Shown here: piece after piece, positions 19,060 through 29,120 of the stretch | Layout: each line of letters opens with the position of its first letter | How positions within the stretch are numbered: the stretch's first letter is position 1 | Origin: Psychrobacter faecalis | Lineage (GTDB): Bacteria; Pseudomonadota; Gammaproteobacteria; Pseudomonadales; Moraxellaceae | DNA length: 64,000 nucleotides | Direction of reading: 5' to 3' | NCBI RefSeq assembly: GCF_016107575.1 | Contig: NZ_JABAST010000004.1 | Location: forward strand, 58,587 to 122,586 | Notes under the pieces: model-generated | The model's database searches: none | What the model was told of the DNA's origin: nothing | The model's input: only the letters and a program-made list of their open reading frames with translations | Translations under genes and position numbers: made by a program

Positions 19060-19623
19060 TTATTCTACAATTTCGATCGGTGTACCAACATTTACCGCAG
19101 CTATGATTTCATCCATCTCATCATTGGTCACGGCTATACAGCCTTCCGTCCAATCGCGTTGCTGGTTCAGTAGACCCAATGCACCAAAACCGTTTTTTTG
19201 CCCATGAATCATGATATCACCGCCAGCACTGACACCTCGCGATTTGGCTCGGGCTTTATCGGTAGTATTTGGATAACTTATGTGGATAGAGCGGTAATAT
19301 CCAGATTTTTCATTTTTATAATCAAGTGTATAAGAACCTATCGGAGTGCGCTGGTCACCTTGTTGCTGCTTATGTCCAATAGGATTACCACCGAGCGCAA
19401 TGTGATAAGACTTAATCACTTTATCATCACTTAGTAGCTGCAGGGTACGAGCGGATTTATCGACAAAAACTTTATCAACCACAATATTGTTAAGCATGGC
19501 TTGTTTGTTCTTTGAAACACCCTCAGCAGCAACGGCACTCGTGCTAGTCATGATAGCGAAGCTAATACCCATGACAATAAATAACCAAGGTGAATATTTA
19601 CTATTTATATTGAAAAAAGACAT
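19060..19623 (-). CDS. L,D-transpeptidase (YkuD domain), exported
   Basis: A 187-residue protein with a signal peptide (about residues 1-33) and one YkuD catalytic domain. The active-site block is IMIHGQKNGFGALG...DWTEGCIAVTNDEMDE, containing the conserved His and the Cys nucleophile in the (S/T)xGC motif. Such enzymes make 3-3 peptidoglycan cross-links or attach proteins to murein; the small size and motif resemble YafK-type members, some of which act as hydrolases. No LysM domain. Monocistronic. Confidence 0.85.
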   Translation of the reverse strand: MSFFNINSKYSPWLFIVMGISFAIMTSTSAVAAEGVSKNKQAMLNNIVVDKVFVDKSARTLQLLSDDKVIKSYHIALGGNPIGHKQQQGDQRTPIGSYTLDYKNEKSGYYRSIHISYPNTTDKARAKSRGVSAGGDIMIHGQKNGFGALGLLNQQRDWTEGCIAVTNDEMDEIIAAVNVGTPIEIVE

Positions 19624-19754
19624 AGCTTTTGCTTCTTAAAGGTAAGCGTTCATTGATAAAATCATCTTTGATAAGAGAGCAAAAGACTATGCCAAGTTTA
19701 TGCAAACGTTATAAATTAAACTTAAATTTGCTGCAATCAAAATCTAAAATCACC

Positions 19755-20546
19755 TTACACCATACGAATTGCACCATCTAGGCGAATCACTTCACCATTT
19801 AAGTAAGCATTATCGATAATATGTGTGACCAATTTAGCAAACTCACTAGGGTTGCCCAAACGCTTCGGATAAGGCACGCCTGCTTCTAGCTGTTCGCGCG
19901 CTTTTTCAGGGATAGTCTCCATCATCGGCGTGGCAAAAACACCAGGAGCAATCGTCATGACGCGAATACCGTGACGTGCCAGCTCACGCGCTAGCGGTAA
20001 AGTCAAACCAACGACGCCCGCTTTCGATGATGAATAGCTTGCTTGCCCTACTTGCCCATCAAAAGCCGCGATAGATGCGGTATTGATAATGACACCATTA
20101 TCAGCATTCTTCTCTGCGTCGCTTTCTGTATTATTGCCGTTCGCCACGCGCTTAGCAATACTGGCCGCCACCAAACGTGCGACGTTAAAAGAACCCACGA
20201 GATTAATATTAACCCCGCGGCTAAAAGCATCAAGATCCGCTGGATTGTTTTCACGATCAAGCAGCTTTTGTACCACAGCGATACCTGCACAGTTAATGGA
20301 ACCTTGCAGACCACCAAACTCTTTTTCAGCCAACTCAACGGCCGCTTGCACCTCATCGCCACTGGTCACATCACAACGTACAAAGCGTACATTGTCACCT
20401 AGCTCATTGACCAAAGCTTGCCCAGTTGACTCGTTCAAATCAGCAATGACGACCTTGCCGCCTTGAGCGACGATAGCGCGAACCACTGACTCACCTAAAC
20501 CTGACGCACCGCCGGTAACCAAAAAACTGTGTTGTTCCATTTGCAT
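19755..20546 (-). CDS. SDR-family 3-hydroxyacyl-CoA dehydrogenase-like protein
   Basis: A 263-residue short-chain dehydrogenase. It has the NAD-binding motif TGGASGLGE at residues 10-18, NCAGIAV, the active-site Ser in NTASIAAFDGQVG and YxxxK in YSSSKAGVVG. The pattern with FDGQVGQASYSSSKAG is that of type-2 3-hydroxyacyl-CoA dehydrogenases (HSD10-like), which act in branched-chain and fatty acyl-CoA oxidation. It lies downstream of an acyl-CoA synthetase on the same strand, which supports a role in acyl-CoA oxidation. AAAGGA precedes the chosen ATG. Confidence 0.85.
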   Translation of the reverse strand: MQMEQHSFLVTGGASGLGESVVRAIVAQGGKVVIADLNESTGQALVNELGDNVRFVRCDVTSGDEVQAAVELAEKEFGGLQGSINCAGIAVVQKLLDRENNPADLDAFSRGVNINLVGSFNVARLVAASIAKRVANGNNTESDAEKNADNGVIINTASIAAFDGQVGQASYSSSKAGVVGLTLPLARELARHGIRVMTIAPGVFATPMMETIPEKAREQLEAGVPYPKRLGNPSEFAKLVTHIIDNAYLNGEVIRLDGAIRMV

Positions 20547-20621
20547 AATTATTCCTTTAATCGAGGTTTTTACTGGTATTTTTTAAGCTAACCATAATGA
20601 ATTCACTGTAAAATAGATACA

Positions 20622-20691
20622 GTGCGACTGGGATGAATTTTTCGTAGCCTCTGCGGTAGTAGCAAGCAAGGAAAATTTATACCAGTCGCAC
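20622..20691. repeat. 70-bp palindromic repeat, copy 2
   Basis: Ends GTGCGACTGG and CCAGTCGCAC are perfect inverted repeats of 10 bp. The interior matches copy 1 at 12713-12782 with a few substitutions that mostly keep pairing. It sits between the acyl-CoA synthetase stop and the SDR start, so it would form an RNA hairpin inside a possible dicistronic message. Confidence 0.82.
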
Positions 20692-20769
20692 ATAACTATT
20701 AGCGTAACGATGTTATCTTGAATGGACTATACTTTATTGTCTTAAACGGCTATCGAAATCTCCAATAAT

Positions 20770-22494
20770 CTATGCCGCAGACAAACTGCGCAGCAAGAAA
20801 CGCTGGATTTTACCGCTTGGCGTTTTTGGTAATTCCGCGACAAATTCAACCTCACGCGGATACGCATGCGTCGATAGGCGTCTGCGAACCAAATCTTGAA
20901 TTTCCTTGGCAATCTCATCTGTCCCTTTAATGCCTTCTTTTAGCACCACATAAGACTTAATCGTATGACCGCGCACTTCATCTGGCACGCCAACGGCGGC
21001 GGATTCTGCCACTGCCTCATGCTCGAGCACGGTGTTTTCCACATCCGTAGGCCCTACGCGGTAACCTGCCGTTATAATAATGTCATCATCACGCCCAGAG
21101 AACCAATAGCTGCCGTCACTATGGCGCTCGACTACATCGCCAGTCAAATAGTAATCATCCACAAAGGCGTCTTTTTCATTCCAGCTATAACCGCAGAAAT
21201 AAAACGCAGGCGATTGGCTAACCACTACGGCAAGCTGTCCTTGTTCACCATCAGGCAATACTTGCATGTCATCATCCAATACGACGAGTGTGTGACCCGG
21301 TAGCGCCATGCCCATCGAACCAGTAGGACATTCATGTGCTAATGCATGGTGCGCACAGCAGGTCATACCCGTCTCTGTTTGGCCGTATTGGTCCTTTACT
21401 TGGCAGTTCAAATACGTCTCAACCCAATTAACCACTTCGGTATTTAAAGTTTCGCCTGCTGAGTTGGCACAGCGCAGTGATAAACGGGCGCTAGCATCGT
21501 CATGTGATTTCTCAAACACACCGCTCGATTTCATCATCCGAAACGCCGTTGGCGAAGAGGCCAAATTGGTAATCTTATGACGAACCATAAAGTCGCGGGT
21601 ATTGGCAGCATCAAAGCCCGCCTCGTTAAAGTAAGTCGTGACGCCCATCAATAAAGGCCCCGTAATCGCGTAATATAGCCCATATGCCCAGCCGGGATCG
21701 GCCATATTCCAATAGTTATCATCAGCGCGCAAATCAATCGCATAGCGCATATACAGATAAAAAGCAGATAGCGCTGATAACGGCACACTGACGCCTTTTG
21801 ATTTACCGACCGTACCCGAGGTAAACATTTGCAAAAACGCTGTATCTTCATTGAGCAAAACCGCCTCTAGCGTTTGCGGCTGGGTCGCCATCATCTGAGC
21901 ACAATTATCATCAGCCCATTTGCTTTCACTATCAGCTTGCGCATCATTCTGACTGCCCACCATGACCATTTTGGTCTGCTCGGCTAAGTCTTCGAATTTA
22001 CTGCGGTTATCAATATTGGTAAAAACCACTTTGGTATTGGCTTTATCCATGCGGTATTTAATCGAATCATAGCCAAAAGCGGTAAATAGGGGTTGATAGA
22101 CTGCGCCAATCCGCCAAGTCGCTAGTACAATGGTGAGCAGCTCAGGGGTACGCGGGAGCATGGTCGCTACTTGGTCGCCAACTTGTACGCCGTAGGATGT
22201 TAATAAATTGGCCACTTGCGCACTTGCTTTATCAAGCTCTGCAAAAGTCATGCGCGTCACATTACCAGCCGTATCTTCATGCACTAAGGCTAGATTATCG
22301 CCGCGCCCGTCACGCACATGACAACCACAGCAAGCCATATAAGCATTTAAACGGTCATCTAAATGCTCGCCATAGATTTCTGCCAATAACGCATTCATAT
22401 CAAAATTATGATAGTAATCGTTGTAGCTCGTTGGTGTGTGGGTAGTATCTTTAGTAGAGTTTGCGGACGAATGATTGGAAGAGGTGGTGTTCAT
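20770..22494 (-). CDS. AMP-forming acyl-CoA synthetase
   Basis: Activates a carboxylic acid to its CoA thioester through an acyl-adenylate. The 574-residue protein carries the ANL-family core motifs: FTSGTVGKSKGVSVP (P-loop, about residue 225), DQYGQTETGMTC (about 370), YLTGDVVERHSDGSYWFSGR and the C-terminal catalytic Lys in TPSGKIQRFLLR. The acetyl/medium-chain (AcsA/AcsM) subgroup is the closest by pattern. The first 25 residues are Ser/Thr/Asn-rich and likely flexible. Same strand as the SDR gene, 220 bp apart. Confidence 0.88.
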   Translation of the reverse strand: MNTTSSNHSSANSTKDTTHTPTSYNDYYHNFDMNALLAEIYGEHLDDRLNAYMACCGCHVRDGRGDNLALVHEDTAGNVTRMTFAELDKASAQVANLLTSYGVQVGDQVATMLPRTPELLTIVLATWRIGAVYQPLFTAFGYDSIKYRMDKANTKVVFTNIDNRSKFEDLAEQTKMVMVGSQNDAQADSESKWADDNCAQMMATQPQTLEAVLLNEDTAFLQMFTSGTVGKSKGVSVPLSALSAFYLYMRYAIDLRADDNYWNMADPGWAYGLYYAITGPLLMGVTTYFNEAGFDAANTRDFMVRHKITNLASSPTAFRMMKSSGVFEKSHDDASARLSLRCANSAGETLNTEVVNWVETYLNCQVKDQYGQTETGMTCCAHHALAHECPTGSMGMALPGHTLVVLDDDMQVLPDGEQGQLAVVVSQSPAFYFCGYSWNEKDAFVDDYYLTGDVVERHSDGSYWFSGRDDDIIITAGYRVGPTDVENTVLEHEAVAESAAVGVPDEVRGHTIKSYVVLKEGIKGTDEIAKEIQDLVRRRLSTHAYPREVEFVAELPKTPSGKIQRFLLRSLSAA

Positions 22495-22704
22495 AAGCTA
22501 ATCCTTTAGCAATAGAGAGTCGCTGACGATAGACGATATCAGCACTTTATTAGAAGTCAAACAGTCCTATCCTAGTCACTATTTGCTCTTATGGTTTGCG
22601 CATATAAAAATGCGTATACTCTATTAGTAACGCATTTTTATATTTATATCAATACATAACGTATCATTTTTCAGAAATTAATACGAGTTTTGCTAAAAAT
22701 AAAT

Positions 22705-23838
22705 TTATTGGATAGCATTTAAAAAGCCTAGCAGCGCTTTCTCTTCGCAGCTTTGATATTGTTTGGTACGGCCACGGCGCGCTTGTTTATAACACTCAAA
22801 AAACTGCCCTGCTAAAAAGCGCTCGATAATAACCGGATTGATATAAGACGCTCGGCAAACAGCAGGCGTATTGCCAAGCTCTTCTGCGACTTCTTTGACC
22901 ATATCAACGACCAGCTGCTGGCGCTCATTGCTATTAGCCTCACTGGCTAATATTTCTCTGCCATTCGAGCTCTGCAGCTCATCGTACAAATAACTGGCCG
23001 CAAGGACGCTTGCCATCCAAGTACGAAAATCCTTGGCGCTATATACATTGCTGCGGTATGTCTTGCCCTCACTATAATGACCGCCAGTATGCGACCGTAT
23101 ATAGTCATTGATATCGCTACTATCGACGACTTGCTTATCACCATTATCATCCAAATATTTAAAAATCTGATAACCTGGCAGCTCAGAGCAGGCTTGTACA
23201 ATCTCAATTAAGCGCTCGTCTTGCAGTTCAATATGATGCTCTTTGGCACTTTTCCCGACAAAATCAAACGCCAAGCCATTATCCGTTTCGCTGACGTGCC
23301 TGCTACGTAAGGTGCTTAAGCCATAGCTTTTATTCATCTTCGCATAGCGGCTATTACCGATACGAATTAAGGTAGTTTCCAGCAATTTAACCACGGCAGC
23401 AAGTACATTGGCGCGTGATAGTGGCGCTGCTTCCAAGTCTTTTTCTACTTGCGCACGTAGGTTTGGCAACGCCTCAGCGAAACCTATCATGGCATTAAAC
23501 TTAGCTTGGTCACGCACGCGATCCCACTCGGGATGATACAAGTACTGCTTGCGCGCTTTGTCATCGCGGCCTGTCGATTGCAGATGCCCTTTATCATCTT
23601 GGCATATCCAAACCTCTGACCACATTGGCGGTATCACCAATGCATCAAAACGCTGACGCAACGCTTTATCTTTGACCGTTTTGCCGGTGGCGTCTTTATA
23701 AGTAAAGCCGCGGCCCCAACGCCTACGCGTAAACCCTGGCTCATCATCGCTGACGTAGCGTAAGTTGGCCAAGCGCGCCAAATGTTCATAATCATGGCGC
23801 ACATCTTGCGTGGTTGTTTGGTCATCTAGCTTCGCCAT
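22705..23838 (-). CDS. DNA topoisomerase IB (poxvirus-like bacterial type)
   Basis: Relaxes supercoils by a 3'-phosphotyrosine intermediate. The 377 residues have the bacterial TopIB layout: N-terminal domain with GRDDKARKQYLYHPEW (about 95-110), catalytic Arg/Lys block RIGNSRYAKMNKSYGLSTLR, the second Arg/His region TYRSNVYSAKDFRTW, and the nucleophile Tyr (about residue 332) in CRASYINP. Found patchily in bacteria and often thought to be laterally acquired; base composition here looks like the neighbours. Monocistronic. Confidence 0.92.
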   Translation of the reverse strand: MAKLDDQTTTQDVRHDYEHLARLANLRYVSDDEPGFTRRRWGRGFTYKDATGKTVKDKALRQRFDALVIPPMWSEVWICQDDKGHLQSTGRDDKARKQYLYHPEWDRVRDQAKFNAMIGFAEALPNLRAQVEKDLEAAPLSRANVLAAVVKLLETTLIRIGNSRYAKMNKSYGLSTLRSRHVSETDNGLAFDFVGKSAKEHHIELQDERLIEIVQACSELPGYQIFKYLDDNGDKQVVDSSDINDYIRSHTGGHYSEGKTYRSNVYSAKDFRTWMASVLAASYLYDELQSSNGREILASEANSNERQQLVVDMVKEVAEELGNTPAVCRASYINPVIIERFLAGQFFECYKQARRGRTKQYQSCEEKALLGFLNAIQ

Positions 23839-24016
23839 AAAAAATACTCAATTAATCAAATAGTCGTTTTAGGATAATGAATTGCGGCTATTTTTGCTGT
23901 TTGTTTGCCACAAGCAAAGTGTAATCGATGTGTAAAACACCGCTTTGAAAGGTTCTAAACGATGAGATTTTAAGCCATAATTCGCTGAACCCCACAACTT
24001 AAGTCAAATAAATATA

Positions 24017-24484
24017 ATGACAAATACTTTGATAAAAATAGTCCCGTTATTTATAGCTCCATTGTCTAAAGCGGATTACGACGCTTGGTTAAAATTGTGG
24101 CAAAGTTATTTAACCTTTTATGAAACTCGCTTGCCACCAAGTACCACAGAAAAGACATGGCGCAACCTGCTTGATGACGATATGCCGATTTATGGTTTTG
24201 GCGCTTGGCAGGATGAAATGCTAGTCGGTATCACGCATGTGGTACTACATCCCAATACTTGGAATACCACAGAATGCTGTTACTTAGAAGATTTATACGT
24301 TAGTGAGGCGGTTCGCGGGCGAGGCGTTGGACGCGCACTGATCGAACAGGTGTATGAATTTGCCAATAACAAAAACTGCAACCGTGTTTATTGGACGACG
24401 CAAGAAGACAATGCGACGGCGCGCAATCTCTATGATTCAATCGCTACTAAAACTGATATGGTGCAATATCGCAAAGATTTATGA
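24017..24484 (+). CDS. GNAT-family N-acetyltransferase
   Basis: A 155-residue acetyl-CoA-dependent acetyltransferase fold. Motif A with the pyrophosphate-binding RxxGxG/A pattern is seen as YVSEAVRGRGVGRALIEQVYEFA (about residues 95-117, shown here in part), followed by the motif-B Asn/Ala-Tyr region NATARNLYDS. The substrate cannot be inferred. Convergent with ppnP over a shared terminator. Confidence 0.85.
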   Translation: MTNTLIKIVPLFIAPLSKADYDAWLKLWQSYLTFYETRLPPSTTEKTWRNLLDDDMPIYGFGAWQDEMLVGITHVVLHPNTWNTTECCYLEDLYVSEAVRGRGVGRALIEQVYEFANNKNCNRVYWTTQEDNATARNLYDSIATKTDMVQYRKDL

Positions 24485-24511
24485 CTTAAACTTATCTAAA
24501 AACACAGCCAT

Positions 24512-24548
24512 AAAAAAACGCCAAGTGTTAAACGCTTGGCGTTTTTTT
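24512..24548. terminator. Bidirectional terminator between GNAT gene and ppnP
   Basis: Perfect stem ACGCCAAG / CTTGGCGT with A7 and T7 flanks, placed between convergent genes. Confidence 0.92.
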
Positions 24549-24574
24549 ACGACACAAATCTAAACTAAAAATGA

Positions 24575-24859
24575 TTATTTACCATAAGTACATAAATAAG
24601 CACTTTCAACGTCTACTTTTACTTGAAACTTCTGATTGGCTTCAACGGTAAATTGCTCGCCCGCATCAAAGGTTTGCCACTCATCACTTTCTGGCAATTT
24701 GACCGTCAATGCCCCACTGACTACGCTCATGGTTTCAAATTCGCTGGTACCAAACTCATACTCGCCAATTTCCATCACGCCAACAGTAGCTGGCAGAGTT
24801 GCCGTTTGAAAGGCAATAGAAGTTACTTTATTATCAAAATAGTTATTAACGCTTGGCAT
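24575..24859 (-). CDS. ppnP: Pyrimidine/purine nucleoside phosphorylase
   Basis: A 94-residue cupin-like protein of the DUF1255/PpnP family that phosphorolyses diverse nucleosides. Full length for the family. Signatures are [18 protein letters not shown] and [19 protein letters not shown], ending in the family-typical YLCTYGK. The upstream AAGGAAAATT provides a ribosome site. Confidence 0.9.
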   Translation of the reverse strand: MPSVNNYFDNKVTSIAFQTATLPATVGVMEIGEYEFGTSEFETMSVVSGALTVKLPESDEWQTFDAGEQFTVEANQKFQVKVDVESAYLCTYGK

Positions 24860-25091
24860 AATTTTCCTTAAGTCGTTTCGTTTAAAGTTTGATTAGTGAT
24901 TAAAAAGTTTGATTGGTGATTAAATAGCAGCAATAGTCTATCTATAACAGCATAGCAATTTAATAACGAATACTCGGCTCTGTTGTTCGTAAACTCTCAA
25001 AGTCGCTCGTTTATCTTTATTAAATCGCCTTTATAATAGGCTATTGCTGTTCCTTTTATGTATAGCAGTCGATAGTACGTATAGCCTAAAT

Positions 25092-26187
25092 TTACAGCCC
25101 AGCTTTTAAGCTTGCTTCGATGAATTGATCGAGGTCGCCATCTAATACCGCGCCAGTATTAAAGGTTTCAACACCAGTACGCAAGTCTTTGATACGCGAG
25201 TCGTCAAGTACATAAGAGCGGATTTGACTGCCCCAACCGACATCAGATTTATTATCCTCGACCGCTTGCTGACTCTCCATGCGCTTTTGCATCTCAAGCT
25301 CATATAACTTGGCACGGAGCATTTTCATCGCCGTCGCTTTGTTACCATGTTGGCTACGCTCGTTCTGACAAGTGACTACCACGCCACTTGGCTCGTGAGT
25401 GATACGCACCGCAGAATCGGTGGTGTTCACGTGCTGACCACCCGCGCCTGATGAGCGGTAAGTATCGATACGCAAATCGGCTGGGTTGATATCAATCTCA
25501 ACGTTGTCATCGATTTCAGGCGATACAAAAACGGCGGCAAAGGAAGTATGACGACCATTATTACTATCAAATGGTGACTTACGCACTAAGCGATGCACGC
25601 CAATTTCGGTACGTAACCAACCAAAGGCATAATCGCCTTTAATCTCAATCGTCGCTGACTTAATGCCAGCGACACTACCTGACGATACTTCGATAACTTC
25701 GACTTTAAAGCCATGAGATTCGGCCCAGCGCGTGTACATCCGCAGCAGCATTTCCGCCCAATCTTGCGCTTCGGTGCCACCACTACCCGACTGGATATCC
25801 AAGTAGCAATTGTTCGGATCCATCTCACCGCTAAACATCCGGCGGAACTCTAAATCTGCAACGCGTTTCTCCGCATTGTCGAGCTCTGCTTGCACATCAG
25901 CAAGCAAGGATTCGTCTTCTGCTTCTACTGCTAAATCAAGCATGGCAGCGGCATCTGCTAAAGTCATTTCAAGCGAAACCACAACATCGATGACGCCATC
26001 AAGCTGACTTTTTTCTTTATTAATCTTGGTCGCGCGCTCTGGATCATTCCACAGCTCAGGGTTTTCCAATTCTAAATTGACTTCCTCTAAGCGTTCTTGC
26101 TTACCGTCGAAGTCAAAGATACCTCCGCAAATCCTGCCCACGCTCAGATAAATCTTTGATACGTTCTTGATACGGATTGATTTCCAT
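25092..26187 (-). CDS. prfB: Peptide chain release factor 2, with programmed +1 frameshift
   Basis: Recognises UAA and UGA stops. The gene starts at ATG 26187 ([11 protein letters not shown]), runs 24 codons to an in-frame TGA at 26115-26113, and continues in the +1 frame from GAC at 26114, giving 364 residues, the usual RF2 length. The slip site CTTTGAC with an upstream GGAGG-like element matches the classical RF2 autoregulatory frameshift: low RF2 lets the ribosome pause at UGA and slip. The tripeptide anticodon SPF ([11 protein letters not shown]) and the catalytic GGQ ([12 protein letters not shown]) are both present. Confidence 0.97.
26112..26126 (-). promoter_or_regulatory. prfB programmed +1 frameshift site
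   Basis: On the minus strand GGAGGTATCTTTGAC: an internal Shine-Dalgarno-like GGAGG, three bases, then CTT-TGA-C. This is the arrangement known from E. coli prfB. Confidence 0.95.
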
Positions 26188-26303
26188 AAAGTTTCCTGTC
26201 TTTTTAAATAAATATCTTACTGATGTGGCGCTATTTTAAATGAGATTGATGCTAAATAGTTGGCTAATTAATACTGCCTTTATATTAAATAGCTATAGAC
26301 CAG

Positions 26304-27005
26304 CTAAATCGTCCAATCTTCTACTGCCCAGCGATGGGCAAGCGCGTGCGCATGTAGCGCATCATCGGGTGACACGCAGATAGCCACATCCGCCCATTCG
26401 AGTAATGGGATGTCATTTTTGGAATCTGAATAGGCATAAGTTTTATCAAAAGTGATACCCGCTAATTGCTTTTTATTAAGCCACTTGTCTAGATGGTAGA
26501 TTTTACCTTCTTTAAAATTGGGCTTATCGGTTAATTTACCGGTATAACGCTCGTTTTGTATCTCAAGTGGCGTCGATAGTACATTACTCTCTTCAATACC
26601 AAAACGCTTAGCAATCGCCGACACTACAAAATCATTGGTGGCAGAAATAATCACCACGTCGTGACCCTGCTCGACGTGATGACAGAGCGCCTCCATGGCT
26701 TTTGGGCGAATATGCGGCTCGATTTCCGTCTTAATATAATCTTCGCGTAGCTCATGCAGTCTGTCCATCGGTAAGCTACTTAAAAATTGCGCGACAAATT
26801 CATTGTATTCGGTCGCATCGAGCGTACCTTCGATATAATCTTGATAAAACTTTTGATTGGCGGTGCGATATTCAGCTTCGTCAACCAGATTATGCTTGAC
26901 GATATACTCGCCCCATAGGTAATCGCTATCGACATCGAGTAACGTATGGTCTAAATCAAAAAGTGCCAACTCTTTTGGAGCTTGTCCCGCTTGTGTTGCC
27001 TGCAT
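26304..27005 (-). CDS. HAD-superfamily phosphatase, SerB-like subclass IB
   Basis: A 233-residue phosphohydrolase with all HAD motifs: FDLDHTLLD (nucleophile Asp and acid Asp), a helical cap, VIISATNDFVVS (motif II Ser/Thr), the Lys around LTDKPNFKEGK and YSDSKNDIPLLEWAD (motif III/IV). The FDLDHTLL-x3-SDYLW form with a short helical cap is typical of the SerB/CicA-like group, often annotated as histidinol- or phosphoserine-phosphatase-like. The substrate is not determined. It lies upstream of prfB on the same strand. Confidence 0.85.
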   Translation of the reverse strand: MQATQAGQAPKELALFDLDHTLLDVDSDYLWGEYIVKHNLVDEAEYRTANQKFYQDYIEGTLDATEYNEFVAQFLSSLPMDRLHELREDYIKTEIEPHIRPKAMEALCHHVEQGHDVVIISATNDFVVSAIAKRFGIEESNVLSTPLEIQNERYTGKLTDKPNFKEGKIYHLDKWLNKKQLAGITFDKTYAYSDSKNDIPLLEWADVAICVSPDDALHAHALAHRWAVEDWTI

Positions 27006-27200
27006 AATGGAGCCTTGTTTTTATTAATTAAAGGAATGATTTTTTGACTATAAAATATGTTAGAAAATTATTGGATATAAAACGTGTTGCATCATGCGCT
27101 ATAAGTCTACTGTTTACTAAACATAATTATGCTAACTTATTTACTTTAATATCTCATTACCTTATCTTTAATCTGCTTGATAATAACAATAGAGAACTGT

Positions 27201-27647
27201 ATGAAAGCGCCTGATGATAAAACTGCTTTGTCCAACCGACCGCGACGTCCTGCCCGCTCCATCAGAGAAATCAGGCGACGGCAGTTAGGCAAAAGCTATC
27301 AATCGCCTTTAGAGCGTCTACTTTATGCGCTGTTAAACGCTCTGTTATATGGTTTTGGCGGCTTACTTATCGACCTTGCCATCGTTGTTATTCGCTCCAT
27401 CGCCGGTATGGGCAATGGCGAGATATTCTGGCTATTCACGCCGTTTATGCTAGTTTTGGGGGCGTTAACGGGTTTTATTGTCGGTAAAAGCGCCGGCGCT
27501 GAAAGCGTCAATGCTTTAAATATCGATGATACGAGTAATAATTATTACCTTAATGACCATTCTATACGCCATGATATCTTCCGCGGACTGATTATCGGTA
27601 TTATCATTTTTGCCGTTATTTGGCTTATCATGATGCTAATGGCATAA
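27201..27647 (+). CDS. Small two-helix membrane protein, unknown function
   Basis: The ATG at 27201 (MKAPDDKTALSNRPRRPARS) gives 148 residues; a TTG eight codons upstream is less likely. A strongly basic N-terminus (RPRRPARSIREIRRRQ) precedes hydrophobic segments at about 45-68, 78-98 and 126-146, with a Gly-rich loop between. No family recognised. Convergent with the carbonic-anhydrase gene. Confidence 0.55.
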   Translation: MKAPDDKTALSNRPRRPARSIREIRRRQLGKSYQSPLERLLYALLNALLYGFGGLLIDLAIVVIRSIAGMGNGEIFWLFTPFMLVLGALTGFIVGKSAGAESVNALNIDDTSNNYYLNDHSIRHDIFRGLIIGIIIFAVIWLIMMLMA

Positions 27648-27666
27648 AATTCCGCTTTCTGATGCC

Positions 27667-28206
27667 TCAATCAGGCATCGCTATTTCTGTTAGGCCGGTT
27701 TTAAATTTCTGACAGCGCTCCGCATAATGCATAGCTGATAGCTTTAACATTGCCGCTTGCTCATCGCTTAAGGTTTTGACCACTTTTGCCGGCGCGCCCA
27801 TCACCAGCGAATTATCCGGTATCTCTTTACCTTCAGTAACCAAAGCTTTGGCACCAATGATACAGTTTTTACCGATTTTGGCATTATTCAATACCACCGC
27901 GCCAATACCAATCAAGCTATTATCACCAACTTCGCAGCCATGCAGCATCGCTAAATGGCCAATGGTGACGTAATCGCCGATTTTAACCTCAATCCCTGCA
28001 TCGGTATGAATGACGCTGTTTTCTTGCACATTACTATAATCACCGATATGAATGCGCTCGTTGTCACCGCGAATCACCGCGCCAAACCAGACGTTGGCTT
28101 GATGACCCAAATACACATCGCCTATCACCCGTGCGGTATCAGCAACCCAACCATTAAATGGTACGGCAAACTCTGGCGTTTTGTCTAAATATTGATAAAT
28201 CATCAT
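27667..28206 (-). CDS. Gamma carbonic anhydrase family protein (YrdA-like)
   Basis: A 179-residue left-handed beta-helix protein built of hexapeptide repeats (e.g. [32 protein letters not shown]). The metal-ligand His residues are visible in the NSVIHTD and [14 protein letters not shown] blocks. Members bind zinc or iron; many bacterial YrdA-type proteins have weak or no carbonic anhydrase activity, so the function is uncertain. A small hairpin (GATGCCT-CAATC-AGGCATC) overlaps its stop codon. Confidence 0.88.
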   Translation of the reverse strand: MMIYQYLDKTPEFAVPFNGWVADTARVIGDVYLGHQANVWFGAVIRGDNERIHIGDYSNVQENSVIHTDAGIEVKIGDYVTIGHLAMLHGCEVGDNSLIGIGAVVLNNAKIGKNCIIGAKALVTEGKEIPDNSLVMGAPAKVVKTLSDEQAAMLKLSAMHYAERCQKFKTGLTEIAMPD

Positions 28207-28442
28207 CCATCCTTAGTGGTTATTTTTATACAAGTTTATATATGGTAAAAAGCGTGCCACAAATAAATGTGACTTAAAGCATGATAGTTGTAAAGAAAGA
28301 TAAAAACTTTATAGTATAATGCTGCCGCCAATCAATAGAGCAATTAGAATTTAGAATAAAGCCGTATGCCATTTATCCCTATAAAATAACTATAGAATTT
28401 TATAGAGACAATCAACGCTCACCAACCTTTTTTAGGATCGCA

Positions 28443-28994
28443 GTGATGATCAGCAAAAAATACGCCCCTATCGTTTTATTATCGACCAGCTTGATGGCTG
28501 CCATCCCTGCCCACGCTGACAGTAGCACTACTAGTAAGGTAGGCGATGTACTGGCCTTTGCCATTCCAGCTGCTGCTTACGGTAGCACTTATTATATGGA
28601 TGATAAAGAGGGTCGTCAGCAATTTTACTATTCATTTGCGACCAACGTTGCTACGACGCAAGTCCTAAAGTCGGTGATAGACAAAGAGCGACCCAATGGC
28701 CGTGATGAGGATTCCTTCCCTTCTGGCCATACCTCGATGGCGTTTCAGGGTGCCAGCTTTATCCATAAACGCTATGGCTTAGAATATAGCATTCCTGCGT
28801 ATATTGGCGCAGGTTTCGTGGCTTATAGTCGTGTTGAAGCCGATGAGCATGATGTGGCCGACGTGGTGGCAGGGGCAGCATTAGGAATTGCCAGTAGTAT
28901 GTATTTAACCAAAAGCTATTATGACGACCAAGTGCACATCGCCACCAATTTAGCACCCGACTATTATGGGGTATCGGTGCATTATAATTTTTAA
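28443..28994 (+). CDS. PAP2-family phosphatase, exported
   Basis: A 183-residue protein with a cleavable signal peptide (about residues 1-25, ending AIPAHA) and the three-part PAP2 acid phosphatase signature: KERPNGR, SFPSGHTSMAF and SRVEADEHDVADV, which carry the catalytic His residues. It is short, lacking most membrane helices of the lipid-phosphatase members, and probably acts in the periplasm or outer membrane on phospholipid or undecaprenyl-type phosphates. A TATAAT at 28315-28320 may be its -10 box. Monocistronic. Confidence 0.85.
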   Translation: MMISKKYAPIVLLSTSLMAAIPAHADSSTTSKVGDVLAFAIPAAAYGSTYYMDDKEGRQQFYYSFATNVATTQVLKSVIDKERPNGRDEDSFPSGHTSMAFQGASFIHKRYGLEYSIPAYIGAGFVAYSRVEADEHDVADVVAGAALGIASSMYLTKSYYDDQVHIATNLAPDYYGVSVHYNF

Positions 28995-29085
28995 TAGCAC
29001 TTATTTATCCCATTTGAAAGCACTAAATACAGACATTAGAAATAACAGAAGAGATAAGATGCTAGCCCTTAACGCAAAACTCTAG

Positions 29086-29091
29086 TATAAT
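29086..29091 (+). promoter_or_regulatory. Possible -10 box of the carAB promoter
   Basis: A consensus TATAAT 238 bp before carA. No good -35 at 16-18 bp (TTAACG is only 11 bp away), so an activated or differently spaced promoter would be needed. Confidence 0.35.
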
Positions 29092-29120
29092 GCGCAAAAT
29101 CTGTGCCAAAGCGAGCGGAC

